64,000 nt of DNA from assembly GCA_016790695.1 (NCBI GenBank), contig JAEUOS010000063.1:62001-126000 (forward strand), written 5' to 3'. Positions 1 to 8,596 of the stretch are shown here, in pieces. Position numbers and translations under genes: made by a program. The DNA comes from Burkholderiales bacterium. GTDB lineage: Bacteria; Pseudomonadota; Gammaproteobacteria; Burkholderiales; JAEUOS01. Position 1 is the stretch's first letter. The number at the start of each line of letters is the position of its first letter. Below the pieces are notes generated by a model. That model saw only the letters and a list, made by a program, of their open reading frames with translations, was not told the origin of the DNA and made no database searches.

Positions 1-2
1 AT

Positions 3-119
3 CTGCCGCGGCCGCGCGCCGCCCTGCGCGGCTCGGCGGAGGTGGCGCGGCTGACCGCGCACCTGTGGGAACTGATTCGCGACGAGGCCGCGCAGGCCAT
101 CGCCGAGGAGACGCAGTAG
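3..119 (+). CDS. ABC transporter ATP-binding protein, C-terminal end (partial)
   Basis: Only the last 38 codons are present, ending in TAG. The tail reads as charged helix (LTAHLWELIRDEA), which resembles the C-terminus of nitrate/sulfonate/taurine-type ABC ATPases (SsuB/TauB family). No Walker motif is in the window. The assignment rests on that tail and on the NrtA/SsuA-like binding protein that starts 41 bases downstream on the same strand, the usual partner. An unrelated protein end cannot be excluded. Confidence 0.55.
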   Translation: MPRPRAALRGSAEVARLTAHLWELIRDEAAQAIAEETQ

Positions 120-160
120 CCGCCCGTGTCGGGAGATTCATCCAACGAAGGAGACTTGTC

Positions 161-1366
161 ATGCAACAGATCGATCGTCGTTCGTTCCTGGCCGGCGCGG
201 GCGCGCTGGCCGGCCTGCCGATGTTCGGCGTGAGTCCCGCGTTCGCGCAGGCGGTCAAGATGTCCCTGGGCGTGGGCCTGGCGCAGGAATCCGGCGCGCT
301 GATCATGAAGATGCGCCAGGACAACCTGCTCGAGCAGGCGGCCAAGGAACTCGGGCTGGCCGGCGTCGAGCCGGAATTCCTCTCGTTCCCGGTGCTGCTG
401 CGCATGCTGCAGGGGATCGCCGCGGGCCAGCTGCAGTTCGGCACCCTCGGCTCGACGCCGACCATCCGCTCGCTCACCGGTCCCGATCCGGTGGTGCCGC
501 TGGCGATCGTCGGCGGCGGCAACCTGTTTCCGCTGCAGGTGCCGCCGAAGTCGCCGATCAGGAATCTCGACGACCTGAAGGGCAAGACCGTTCTCACCAT
601 CGTCGGTTCCGACCTGCACCTGGTGCTGGTGCGCATGCTCAAGGCGCACGCCAACATCGACGATCCGAAGGAGTGGGGCATCAACCTGCGCAACATCAAT
701 GCGCTGACCGAGCTCGGCCGCGCGCAGTCGGGCGTGGATGCATGCCTGAGCCTGGCGCCGACCTCGGCGATGGCCGAGCGCGAAGGCGCGCTCGTCACCG
801 TGCTGCGCAACGACGGCAAGACCGGCCCGGCCTACAAGGGTCCGGAGGGCAGCGGCGCGGGCAAGACCATCGCCAGCTTCGCGAAGACGCCGTTCGCGCC
901 GGAGGCCTACTACCCGCATCGCATCTGGATCGTCGCGCGCCGCGACTTCCTGGCCGCCAACCCGAAGGCGGTCACGGCCCTCCTGGTTGCCAACCATCGC
1001 GCGGTCGCGGTGCTGGCCAAGGGCGGCACGTCGGAAATCATCAAGGCCGGCTCGGTGAACTGGGCGGGATCCGCGCAGTCGCAGGGCGACTGGATCGACA
1101 ACGTGCTGTGGAAGCGTCGCGGCTGGTCCTGGGTCACCGAGGGTGACGCGCGCACCCTGGTGGGCCTGTCGACGACCAAGGCGATCTTCCAGTCCGCGCT
1201 CGACCCCGAGGCGGCGAAGAAGATCTTCGCGCTCGGCGCGGATGTCTCGCGCGCCGCCTACGAGGTGGTCGGCCGCGTGCCCGAGCGCAAGGTGTTCGAC
1301 GACATGAAGAGCGACGTGCGCGGACGGCCGGTGTGGGAAGCGGCCAGCTGGAACCTGAAGGCGTGA
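161..1366 (+). CDS. NrtA/SsuA-like ABC transporter substrate-binding protein
   Basis: 401-residue periplasmic binding protein of the nitrate/sulfonate/taurine (NMT1/THI5-like) superfamily, probably delivering a small organic solute to an ABC importer. The N-terminus has a twin-arginine-type signal (DRRSFLAGAGALAG, then AFAQ as likely cleavage site near residue 30). ATG 161 is preferred over upstream in-frame starts because AAGGAG lies at 148-153. It follows the end of a likely ATPase, and its stop overlaps the next gene's GTG start by four bases, so these genes are likely one operon. The permease would lie upstream of the window. The substrate is not predictable. Confidence 0.88.
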   Translation: MQQIDRRSFLAGAGALAGLPMFGVSPAFAQAVKMSLGVGLAQESGALIMKMRQDNLLEQAAKELGLAGVEPEFLSFPVLLRMLQGIAAGQLQFGTLGSTPTIRSLTGPDPVVPLAIVGGGNLFPLQVPPKSPIRNLDDLKGKTVLTIVGSDLHLVLVRMLKAHANIDDPKEWGINLRNINALTELGRAQSGVDACLSLAPTSAMAEREGALVTVLRNDGKTGPAYKGPEGSGAGKTIASFAKTPFAPEAYYPHRIWIVARRDFLAANPKAVTALLVANHRAVAVLAKGGTSEIIKAGSVNWAGSAQSQGDWIDNVLWKRRGWSWVTEGDARTLVGLSTTKAIFQSALDPEAAKKIFALGADVSRAAYEVVGRVPERKVFDDMKSDVRGRPVWEAASWNLKA

Positions 1367-2175
1367 CCGCGGGCGGTGGCGATGCGCGCGTCGCCGCGCG
1401 CTTTTCGATGGCCGGCCGGCGCGCGTTCGTCACCGGCGGCAGCCTGTCGATCGGCCGCGCCATCGTGATGGCGTTCGCCGATGCCGGGGCGGAGGTGGCC
1501 GTGCAGTACGCGCCGGCGGCCGACGCCGGGCTCGACCACGCCGGGGCGGCCGCCGAACTCGCCGGCCTGTTGCGAGAGCGCGGCGTGCGCCACGCGATGG
1601 TCGCGGCCGACTTCGGCGACGCCGGTGCGGGGACCCGCGCCTTCGCGGCCGCCGAGGCCGCGCTCGGCGCCATCGACGTGCTGGTGGTGTGCGCCTCGGT
1701 GCAGCAGCGCGAGGCCTTCGTCGACATCAGCGCTTCCGAGCGCGAGCGCCAGACCCGCATCAACTTCCATGCCACGGTCGAACTGCTGCAGGCGGCGGTG
1801 CCCGGCATGCGCGCGCGCGGCTGGGGCCGCATCCTGACCATCGGCAGCATCAACCAGACCCGGCCCGATCCGGAACTGGCGATCTACGCGGCCCTGAAGA
1901 GCGCGCAGCACAACCTGGCCATCAATCTCGCGCGGCAACTGGCCGGGCACGGCGTCACCGTCAACAACCTCTCGCCGGGACTGGTGGCCACCGCGCGCAA
2001 TGCCTGGCGCCGTGTCGACGACGCGCAGTGGCGCGTGATCCAGGCCAATGCCAACCCGATGCGGCGTGCCGGGCTGCCCGAGGAGATGGCCGGCGCGGCA
2101 CTGCTGTTGTGCTCGGAGGCCGGCAGTTTCATCACCGGCGCCGACTTGCAGGCCACCGGTGGCGCGCACCTGTAA
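1363..2175 (+). CDS. SDR family oxidoreductase
   Basis: 270-residue short-chain dehydrogenase/reductase with a Rossmann fold. The cofactor loop reads TGGSLSIGRA near residues 18-27, a variant of TGxxxGxG. The catalytic tetrad region has a Ser in TIGSINQT and YAALK as YxxxK. The C-terminus (ITGADLQATGG) matches the conserved FITG-x-DGG end of classical SDRs, with ATGG in place of DGG. GTG 1363 overlaps the preceding stop (GTGA), suggesting translational coupling to the transporter. It likely oxidises or reduces the imported compound or a metabolite of it. An upstream GTG at 1333 is possible but would overlap more. Confidence 0.86.
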   Translation: MTAGGGDARVAARFSMAGRRAFVTGGSLSIGRAIVMAFADAGAEVAVQYAPAADAGLDHAGAAAELAGLLRERGVRHAMVAADFGDAGAGTRAFAAAEAALGAIDVLVVCASVQQREAFVDISASERERQTRINFHATVELLQAAVPGMRARGWGRILTIGSINQTRPDPELAIYAALKSAQHNLAINLARQLAGHGVTVNNLSPGLVATARNAWRRVDDAQWRVIQANANPMRRAGLPEEMAGAALLLCSEAGSFITGADLQATGGAHL

Positions 2176-2428
2176 GTGCGTACGCTTGTGCGCCCGGCCT
2201 TCAAGCGAGTGGCCGGAACTTTGCTTAGCTCCGTGCGCGAGCGGTCGTAACGGGCGCGTGGCCGAAGAGCATTTCCGCATTAGCTGGAGGAAAAGTCCAT
2301 CGCAGCACGCTACCGCTCACAACAGTGCCGTTGTCGATGTTCGATCCGTCTCGCAATTCGCCCCAGCCGGGCGTGCAGGAACTCAGCCGATCTTCCAGGC
2401 GCACCCAAGCCAAGTGCTGCTTCTCAGA
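2176..2428. other. Intergenic stretch between convergent SDR and IclR genes, no supported gene
   Basis: About 250 bases of distinctly lower G+C than the SDR gene before it. A 62-codon open frame on the minus strand (2225-2413, TTG start) has no convincing ribosome-binding site and no family I recognise. No hairpin with a T tract is evident. It marks the left edge of the lower-G+C segment that continues to about 10.1 kb. Confidence 0.5.
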
Positions 2429-3271
2429 CTAGATCGCACGAGCGGTCGCTGCCAATACACTCAACTCCTCAGCGGCGGCGCGCAACGATGAGATATGGTC
2501 CCTGACAATGCGGTCAGGGCCGAACAGACGTGCAATCCAGACGATGTTGACGCAGCCCAGGACCTTGCGGCCAGAAAGAATCGGTAGTGCGATAGCGTTC
2601 AGCCCGTCGTCGTACTCGCCCTTGGATTTGCCGAACCCGCCGCCCCAGTCCGGGTCGCGCAGGGCGTAGCCCTGTTCGCGGGTTTGCGAAAGCACCTGCG
2701 CCAGACGCGCAGGTTGGCGCAGCATGTCCGACCCAGGTTTTGCGCCCATCGCGAGGCGCCGTAGTATTTCCGCACGCTCCTTTTCCGGGCACCACGCGAG
2801 ATACGCGCGTCCCGGTGCCGACTGCAGCATGCTGATCTGGAAGCCGATCTGCAAGCGATTGAGGGTGAAGTACGCGCGCGTCCGGCTGCTCTCGCACAGT
2901 TGCATGAACGTGCGGTTCCGCACGGAGACATCGGATGGCCAATGCACTTTCGCGCACAGGGCGTCGAGTACGGGCCCTGCCACCGCGGCGAGTCGATAGC
3001 CGGCCGCGGGCATGGCGACCGCACCGTGACTCTGGTAGCTCGGCCTGAACATGCCGTCGGCGATGCTGCGCCACACGAAGCCCTTGGCCTCGAGCGTGCG
3101 CAGGAGGCGCGTCAGCGTCGGCTTGGGCAACCCGCATTCCCGGTGAATCGCTCCCGCCGATGCGACGCCAAGTCGCTGGACGATATGCAGCACGTCGAGT
3201 CCTCGTTCGAGCGAACGGACCGTCAATCTCCCCGAGCTGAGCTGCGCAGAGCCGTGTTTGCGTGCCGACAT
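2429..3271 (-). CDS. IclR family transcriptional regulator
   Basis: 280 residues. An N-terminal winged helix-turn-helix (about residues 17-75, with RSLERGLDVLHIVQRLG and LPKPTLTRLLRTLEAKGF as recognition region) is followed by an IclR effector domain (about 90-270, with PGRAYLAWCPEKER and LNAIALPIL). It is divergent from the UPF0261 gene and the intergenic region holds an inverted repeat, so it probably controls the UPF0261/PEP-hydrolase-like/esterase/TctCBA cassette and itself. IclR proteins usually bind a small catabolic acid; the effector is unknown. Composition matches the lower-G+C cassette rather than the gene to its left. Confidence 0.92.
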   Translation of the reverse strand: MSARKHGSAQLSSGRLTVRSLERGLDVLHIVQRLGVASAGAIHRECGLPKPTLTRLLRTLEAKGFVWRSIADGMFRPSYQSHGAVAMPAAGYRLAAVAGPVLDALCAKVHWPSDVSVRNRTFMQLCESSRTRAYFTLNRLQIGFQISMLQSAPGRAYLAWCPEKERAEILRRLAMGAKPGSDMLRQPARLAQVLSQTREQGYALRDPDWGGGFGKSKGEYDDGLNAIALPILSGRKVLGCVNIVWIARLFGPDRIVRDHISSLRAAAEELSVLAATARAI

Positions 3272-3273
3272 GC

Positions 3274-3296
3274 TTCCACTGTTTCATCAAGTGGAA
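3274..3296. promoter_or_regulatory. Inverted repeat next to the IclR start, candidate operator
   Basis: TTCCACT at 3274-3280 and AGTGGAA at 3290-3296 form perfect 7-base arms separated by nine bases. The site begins three bases upstream of the IclR start codon, between two divergent genes, where an autoregulatory operator is expected. Inference only; the exact IclR-family half-site is not known for this protein. Confidence 0.5.
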
Positions 3297-3432
3297 CAAA
3301 CGGAGATTGTACTTGAGCGCTCCGGAGGTCGTTCATAGAATCCGCCGGCACAACAAGAAGACCGGCTCGCGAGCCGCGCCGCCGTTGGCACGAACCCAGG
3401 TGCCATCGCCACACCGGAACGGAGGAATGGTC

Positions 3433-4638
3433 ATGACGAGCGCTTATGTCGTCGGTACCGGCGACACGAAATTCGAGGAACTGAGTTACGTCAAGTCGGT
3501 GCTGCAGCAGGCGGGCGTTGCAGTCAAGCTTGTTGACATCGGGCCGCTGAGCAAGCAGTCTGGCGCGGACGTCACCGCAGGCAAGGTGGCCACCTTCCAT
3601 CCGGAGGGCGCGGACGCCGTGTTCCGGGAGACCGACCGCGGCCGCGCGCTCGCGGCCATGACGATCGCATTCGAGAAGTTTGTCGATGCGAATCGCGCGG
3701 ATATTGCGGGAATGATCGGTCTGGGCGGGTCGGGCAACACGGCGCTGGTCACGCCGGGCATGCGGCGCCTCGCGATCGGCGTGCCGAAGATCATGGTATC
3801 GACGGTGGGTTCGGGCAACGTCGCGCCTTATGTCGGCCCGAACGACATTGCGATGATGTATTCGGTGGTCGACATCGCCGGCATCAATTCGATTTCCCGT
3901 GTCGTGCTTGGCAACGCGGCGCGCTTTCTGGCGGGTGCGCTGAAGTTCGGCCTGCCCCCGGCATCCGCCAGGGAACTGCCCAACATCGGTCTGACTATGT
4001 TCGGCGTCACGACGCCTTGCGTGAACCAGGTCATCGAGAGGCTCAAAGGCGATTACGAATGCTTCGTCTTTCATGCCACCGGGGTCGGCGGTCAGACGAT
4101 GGAGAAGCTGGTCGACAGCGGCCGCTTCGTGGGGGTAGTCGATGTCACGACGACCGAGGTTGCCGATCTGCTGATGGGCGGCGTCATGAGCGCCGGCGAG
4201 GACCGCCTGGGTGCGATCGCGCGCACCCGCATTCCCTATGTCGGCTCGTGCGGTGCGCTCGACATGGTCAATTTCGGCGGCATCGAGACCGTGCCCGAGA
4301 AGTACCGGTCGCGCAAGCTGCACGTCCATAACGCACAAGTCACGCTGATGCGCACCACGCCAGACGAAAACCGGCAGATGGGCGAATGGATCGGCAACAA
4401 GCTCAATGCCTGCGAAGGACCGGTACGATTCCTGATTCCCGAAAAAGGGGTGTCGATCATCGACGTGGAAGGCATGCCGTTTCATGATCCGGTGGCGGAT
4501 CAAGCGCTGTTCGAGGCGCTGGACCGCACCGTGCGGCAGACAGCGAATCGCAAGCTGATCCGACTTCCCTTCGCGATCAACGACCAGGCATTCTCCGACG
4601 CGCTGGCCGAGCAGTTCGTCCAAGTGATGGGACGCTGA
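3433..4638 (+). CDS. UPF0261 / Tm-1-like ATP-binding domain protein
   Basis: 401 residues, full length for the UPF0261 (Tm-1 N-terminal domain) family. Family-typical segments are seen: GTGDTKFEE at the N-terminus, [30 protein letters not shown] and [14 protein letters not shown]. The family adopts a two-lobed nucleotide-binding fold; its enzymatic role in bacteria is not established. ATG 3433 has GGAGG at 3421-3425, seven bases upstream; ATG 3427 is too close to the same site. The next gene starts two bases after the stop. In plants and fungi this domain is fused to the TIM barrel coded by the next gene. Confidence 0.9.
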   Translation: MTSAYVVGTGDTKFEELSYVKSVLQQAGVAVKLVDIGPLSKQSGADVTAGKVATFHPEGADAVFRETDRGRALAAMTIAFEKFVDANRADIAGMIGLGGSGNTALVTPGMRRLAIGVPKIMVSTVGSGNVAPYVGPNDIAMMYSVVDIAGINSISRVVLGNAARFLAGALKFGLPPASARELPNIGLTMFGVTTPCVNQVIERLKGDYECFVFHATGVGGQTMEKLVDSGRFVGVVDVTTTEVADLLMGGVMSAGEDRLGAIARTRIPYVGSCGALDMVNFGGIETVPEKYRSRKLHVHNAQVTLMRTTPDENRQMGEWIGNKLNACEGPVRFLIPEKGVSIIDVEGMPFHDPVADQALFEALDRTVRQTANRKLIRLPFAINDQAFSDALAEQFVQVMGR

Positions 4639-4640
4639 GC

Positions 4641-5471
4641 GTGCGCGACAACAGCCGCAGGGCAATCATTGGCCGCTTCCGCGAGATGATCGGCAAGCGC
4701 ATTCCGATCATCGGGGGCGGTGCCGGGACGGGCCTTTCCGCGAAGTGCGAGGAGCAAGGCGGCATCGACCTCATCGTCATCTATAACTCGGGCCGCTATC
4801 GCATGGCAGGAAGAGGGTCCCTGGCCGGCCTGATGGCATATGGCAACGCCAACGACATCGTGGTCGAGATGGCGCGGGAAGTCCTCCCGGTCGTCAGGCA
4901 TACGCCGGTCCTGGCAGGCGTCAACGGCACGGATCCCTTCATGCTGCTCGAGCCGTTTCTTCAGGAACTCAAGCGGCTCGGATTCGCCGGGGTCCAGAAC
5001 TTCCCGACCGTGGGCTTGATCGACGGGGTGTTTCGCCAGAATCTGGAAGAAACCGGCATGGGGTTTGCGCACGAGGTGAACATGATCGCTGCGGCGCATG
5101 CTGCCGACATGCTGACCACGCCCTACGTCTTCAGCGCGGCCGATGCCGTCGCCATGACCAAGGCGGGCGCGGACATCATCGTCCCCCACATGGGGTTGAC
5201 GACCGGGGGAAGCATTGGCGCCGAGACCGCAAAGTCGCTCGACGACTGTGTCGCGCTGATCGATGAGTGGGCCCAGGCGGCGCGCTCGGTACGCGACGAT
5301 GTCATCGTGCTGTGTCACGGTGGGCCGATATCGAGTCCCGAGGATGCCGCCTACGTGCTCGCGCGTTGCCGCCATTGCCACGGCTTCTACGGTGCCAGCA
5401 GCATGGAGAGGCTCCCGACCGAGGTTGCGCTGGTGGCGCAGACCCGGAAGTTCAAGCAGATCGGCCTCTGA
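4641..5471 (+). CDS. Phosphoenolpyruvate hydrolase-like TIM-barrel protein
   Basis: 276 residues, GTG start. It belongs to the PEP-hydrolase-like/TIM-barrel family that forms the C-terminal domain of plant Tm-1. Visible family segments are [18 protein letters not shown] at the N-terminus, [14 protein letters not shown] in the middle and a C-terminal [14 protein letters not shown]. The gene is two bases downstream of the UPF0261 gene, so the pair is likely translated together and may form a complex equivalent to the fused eukaryotic protein. Its reaction is not established; the name comes from family annotation. The neighbouring esterase and TctCBA genes suggest a role in using an imported organic acid or ester. 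Confidence 0.88.
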   Translation: MRDNSRRAIIGRFREMIGKRIPIIGGGAGTGLSAKCEEQGGIDLIVIYNSGRYRMAGRGSLAGLMAYGNANDIVVEMAREVLPVVRHTPVLAGVNGTDPFMLLEPFLQELKRLGFAGVQNFPTVGLIDGVFRQNLEETGMGFAHEVNMIAAAHAADMLTTPYVFSAADAVAMTKAGADIIVPHMGLTTGGSIGAETAKSLDDCVALIDEWAQAARSVRDDVIVLCHGGPISSPEDAAYVLARCRHCHGFYGASSMERLPTEVALVAQTRKFKQIGL

Positions 5472-5484
5472 TCCGGGCCCGGCC

Positions 5485-7071
5485 ATGGCGGCAGTTCGCA
5501 ACATACTGTTCATCATGTGTGACCAGCTGCGCTGGGACTACCTGTCCTGCTTCGGGCATCCGACGCTGCGCACACCGAACATCGACGCGCTGGCGGCGCG
5601 GGGGGTCCGGTTCGCCAATGCGTTCGTTCAGTCGGCATCGTGCGGCCCGTCGCGCATGTCCTTCTATACCGGGCGGTACGTCAGCAGCCATCGCGCCTTC
5701 GCGAATTTCGTTGCGCTGCCGATCGACGAGCGGACCTTGGGTGACTACCTTCGCCCCCTGGGGCTGCGGGTCGCGGTCGATGGCAAGACGCATGCGGAAG
5801 GCGATGCGGCTTCCCTGCGGGCGCGCGGGATCGATCCCGCATCGCCTGCAGGCGTGCTGGCGATGGAAGCTGGCTTCGAACCGTACGACCGGCACGATGG
5901 CGTGCTGACCGATGGTGCGACGCTCGATATCGCGGCCAACCGGTACACGACGTATCTGCAGGCACAGGGCTACGCCGGACCGAATCCGTGGCTCAGCCAT
6001 GCCAACTCCGCAGTCGATGGCAGCGGTAGCGTCCTGAGCGGCTGGCACATGCGCTATGCGCAGGAGCCGGCTCGCGTCGCCGAGCCACATTCGGAGACAG
6101 CCTACAGCACCGACCGTGCGATCGAATTCATCCGGGAACAGGGCGACGCGCCCTGGTGCTTGCATTTGTCCTACATCAAGCCGCACTGGCCGTACGTCGC
6201 GCCAAGTCCGTACAACGCGATGTATCGGGCGGCCGACGTCGTTCCACCGGTCCGCCATGCAGCCGAGAGGCTTGAGCCGCACCCGATCCTCGCGCAGTAC
6301 CTGCGACACGAGGCGTCGCGCAATTTCTCCAAGGACGAGGTCAGATACAAGGTGATCCCTGTATACATGGGCCTGGTCCGGCAGGTCGATGATCATCTCG
6401 GCCGCCTGTTCGATGCGATGGAGGCGGCCGGCCGCTGGCGGGACACGATGGTGGTCTTCTGCAGCGACCACGGCGACTACCTCGGCGATCACTACTTGGG
6501 CGAGAAGGAGCTGTTCCACGATAGCGTGGGCCGCATGCCGCTCATCGTCTACGATCCTGACGCCGCCGCCGACGCGACGCGGGGAACCGTCGAAGTCGAC
6601 CGCTTCGTCGAGGCGATCGATCTGCTGCCCACATTTGTCAGCGCTCTGGGCGCGCGGCCCAATGCGGACAGACTCGAGGGTACGTCGCTGCTGCCACTCC
6701 TGCGTGGCGAGGCGGTGCCGACATGGCGCACGTTCACCGTGAGCGAGTTCGACTACTCGTTTCGCACGGCGACCCGGCAGGCCCTCGGGCGCCCGGTCAA
6801 GGAGTGCGGAATGATCACGCTGCGCGACCATCGATACAAGTATGTGCATTGCGATGGATTTCGGCCGCTTCTTTTCGACCTGCAGCAGGATCCGCAGGAG
6901 TTCTTCGACCTCGGCGGCCGGGAGTCGTCCCGGGCGATTCTCGAAGAGTACGCGGCAAAACTGGCGCAGTGGTTGCTCCAGCGCCGCCGCTACACCACCT
7001 GCAGCGATCGCTTTGCCGATACCTGGCTGCAGGATGCGCGATACGGCGGGATGAAGATCGGTGTGTGGTAG
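5485..7071 (+). CDS. Sulfatase / phosphonate monoester hydrolase-like enzyme
   Basis: 528-residue alkaline-phosphatase-superfamily hydrolase. The formylglycine motif is CGPSR with Cys53; metal-binding candidates are the Asp in MCDQLRWD and SDHGDYLGDH near residues 330-340. Mid and C-terminal segments (HWPYVAPSPY, YKYVHCDGFRPLLFDL) recall from memory the phosphonate monoester hydrolases/arylsulfatases of Burkholderia and Rhizobium, so cleavage of phosphonate or phosphate diesters is as likely as of sulfate esters. There is no signal peptide, so it is likely cytoplasmic. ATG 5485 is chosen because conserved sequence begins there (NILFIMCDQ). It lies between the PEP-hydrolase-like gene and tctC, in the IclR-flanked cassette. 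Confidence 0.88.
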   Translation: MAAVRNILFIMCDQLRWDYLSCFGHPTLRTPNIDALAARGVRFANAFVQSASCGPSRMSFYTGRYVSSHRAFANFVALPIDERTLGDYLRPLGLRVAVDGKTHAEGDAASLRARGIDPASPAGVLAMEAGFEPYDRHDGVLTDGATLDIAANRYTTYLQAQGYAGPNPWLSHANSAVDGSGSVLSGWHMRYAQEPARVAEPHSETAYSTDRAIEFIREQGDAPWCLHLSYIKPHWPYVAPSPYNAMYRAADVVPPVRHAAERLEPHPILAQYLRHEASRNFSKDEVRYKVIPVYMGLVRQVDDHLGRLFDAMEAAGRWRDTMVVFCSDHGDYLGDHYLGEKELFHDSVGRMPLIVYDPDAAADATRGTVEVDRFVEAIDLLPTFVSALGARPNADRLEGTSLLPLLRGEAVPTWRTFTVSEFDYSFRTATRQALGRPVKECGMITLRDHRYKYVHCDGFRPLLFDLQQDPQEFFDLGGRESSRAILEEYAAKLAQWLLQRRRYTTCSDRFADTWLQDARYGGMKIGVW

Positions 7072-7116
7072 GGCGGCATGTCGGCCGTGGTCGTGAACAA
7101 TCACTTGGAGACGGGA

Positions 7117-8070
7117 ATGCGCAGACACATGCTTGGAATCCTGGCGCTGGGCACTGCAGCGCTGCTTGCCCAGCCGGCCTGGGCGGCCTATCCGGAGAAG
7201 CCGATCGAGATCGTGATCCCTTGGCCGCCGGGGACGGAAACCGATGTCGGCACCCGGGTGCTGGCCGCGGCGATGTCCAAGCGCCTGAAAGTGCCGGTCC
7301 AGGTCATCAACAAGCCCGGCGCGGGCGGCGTGATCGGCATCACCGACTTCGTCAAGTCGCGGCCGGACGGATACACCCTCGCGCAGGGGAATGTCGGCCC
7401 GCTGGTGAGCCAGGTCGTGGCGGGGAACACCACGTACGGCATGGGCGACGTCGAACCGATCGGCCTCTTCAACACGCAGCCCTACCTGCTGGTGGGGCGC
7501 GGCGATGCGCCTTACAAGAACATGCAGGAACTGGCGGCCTTCGCCAAGGGAAGCGCGAAGGAACTGGCGATCGGGAACTTCGGCCCGGCGACAGTGCCGA
7601 CGCTCTCGGTCAATCGCATGGCGATTGCCTCGGGCTGGAAGTTCAAGGGTGTGGTGTTTCCGCAGACAAATTTCTCCCAGATTCAATCGGGCGATGTCGA
7701 CCTGATCGTGGTCGCCTACCCGGTGGTGGCGGCGCAGATCAGGAGCGGCCAAGCCCGCGCGCTGGTCGCGATGTCGCCCAAGCGAATCAACGTCCTTCCG
7801 GACACGCCGACGACCCGCGAGGCCGGCTTCGACTTCGACGTATCCATCTGGAGCGGGCTGTTTGCGCCCAAGGGAACGCCGGGCGAGGTGCTCAAGCTGC
7901 TGACGGAAACCCTGCGCGATGCGCTCAACGATCCGTCGGTCAGGGACTTCGAGCAGAAGAGCGGCATTCTGCACGGGTACATCGACCCGGCGGCGACCCG
8001 CAGGCAGATGGAGTCGGAAGCCAACGGCTTGCGCCCAGTCATGACGACGCTCGGTCTGGTGAAGAAGTAG
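7117..8070 (+). CDS. tctC: Tripartite tricarboxylate transporter substrate-binding protein (TctC/Bug)
   Basis: 317-residue periplasmic binding protein of the Bug family. A Sec signal peptide ends near AWAA (about residue 23). Family motifs follow: KPIEIVIPWPPGTETD, INKPGAGGVIG and RPDGYTLA. ATG 7117 has GGAG at 7107-7110, six bases upstream; an earlier in-frame ATG at 7078 would bury the signal peptide. This is the only Bug gene in the window directly followed by TctB and TctA membrane genes, so it is the dedicated binding component of that importer, probably for the substrate of the esterase/PEP-hydrolase-like genes. Confidence 0.93.
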   Translation: MRRHMLGILALGTAALLAQPAWAAYPEKPIEIVIPWPPGTETDVGTRVLAAAMSKRLKVPVQVINKPGAGGVIGITDFVKSRPDGYTLAQGNVGPLVSQVVAGNTTYGMGDVEPIGLFNTQPYLLVGRGDAPYKNMQELAAFAKGSAKELAIGNFGPATVPTLSVNRMAIASGWKFKGVVFPQTNFSQIQSGDVDLIVVAYPVVAAQIRSGQARALVAMSPKRINVLPDTPTTREAGFDFDVSIWSGLFAPKGTPGEVLKLLTETLRDALNDPSVRDFEQKSGILHGYIDPAATRRQMESEANGLRPVMTTLGLVKK

Positions 8071-8095
8071 GCAGGACGCGCCGGGCGGGCCGTCC

Positions 8096-8596
8096 ATGTC
8101 GACCGGGAAGCCCGGCGCAGCGCAGTGGCGCGAGGCCGGATTCACCTTCGCGTTTGCGCTCGCCGGCGCCACCCTGATGCTTCTGGCGCCCAGGCTGATC
8201 CAGGGCTACAACCCGGATCAGCCGTACTACGCCAGGTCGGCGTTCTTTCCTTGGCTGGCCCTGTCGCTGGTCGTGCTCTTTGGTGGCTGGTCGACATGGC
8301 AGGCCGTGCGCGGCGTCCGGCGCGAGCTGAGCGACGAGCTTGATGTCGCGCACACGAGTGTTCCTCGCGCGTTGGCCGGGGCTGCCGTAGTCGGCCTCTA
8401 TATCCTTCTCTGCGCCGCGGTCGGCTATCCGGCGGCCACCTGCGCCTGTGTATTCCTGCTGGCAAGGCAGACGAGGCTGTCGCGGGCGGCCAGTCTCCTG
8501 ATGGCGCTCGTCCTGACCGCAACGCTCTATCTGGTGTTCGTGGTCGGTTTCAAGGTGTGGTTCGCACCCAGCTGGCTCGCAGGATGGATCCGATGA
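8096..8596 (+). CDS. tctB: Tripartite tricarboxylate transporter small membrane subunit (TctB)
   Basis: 166-residue membrane protein with four predicted helices (about residues 15-32, 46-66, 92-118 and 135-158), the usual TctB pattern. It overlaps tctA by four bases and follows tctC by 25 bases, so all three genes form one transport operon. TctB sequences are poorly conserved, so the assignment depends on size, hydropathy and position between TctC and TctA. Confidence 0.88.
   Translation: MSTGKPGAAQWREAGFTFAFALAGATLMLLAPRLIQGYNPDQPYYARSAFFPWLALSLVVLFGGWSTWQAVRGVRRELSDELDVAHTSVPRALAGAAVVGLYILLCAAVGYPAATCACVFLLARQTRLSRAASLLMALVLTATLYLVFVVGFKVWFAPSWLAGWIR

Noticed and set aside
2225-2413. 62-codon minus-strand frame downstream of the IclR gene
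   Set aside because: TTG start without a convincing ribosome-binding site and no family recognised. Its composition is smoother than a random frame, so a gene remnant is possible, but support is too weak to list as a gene.
3390-3410. TTGGCACGAACCCAGGTGCC before the UPF0261 gene as a sigma-54 promoter
   Set aside because: The -24 element fits, but the -12 element lacks GC at the required ten-base spacing.
5452-8172. Minus-strand open frame of about 900 codons
   Set aside because: It is antisense to the sulfatase and tctC genes, has Arg/His/Gly-rich composition and no recognisable domain. Such frames are a by-product of high G+C at third codon positions.
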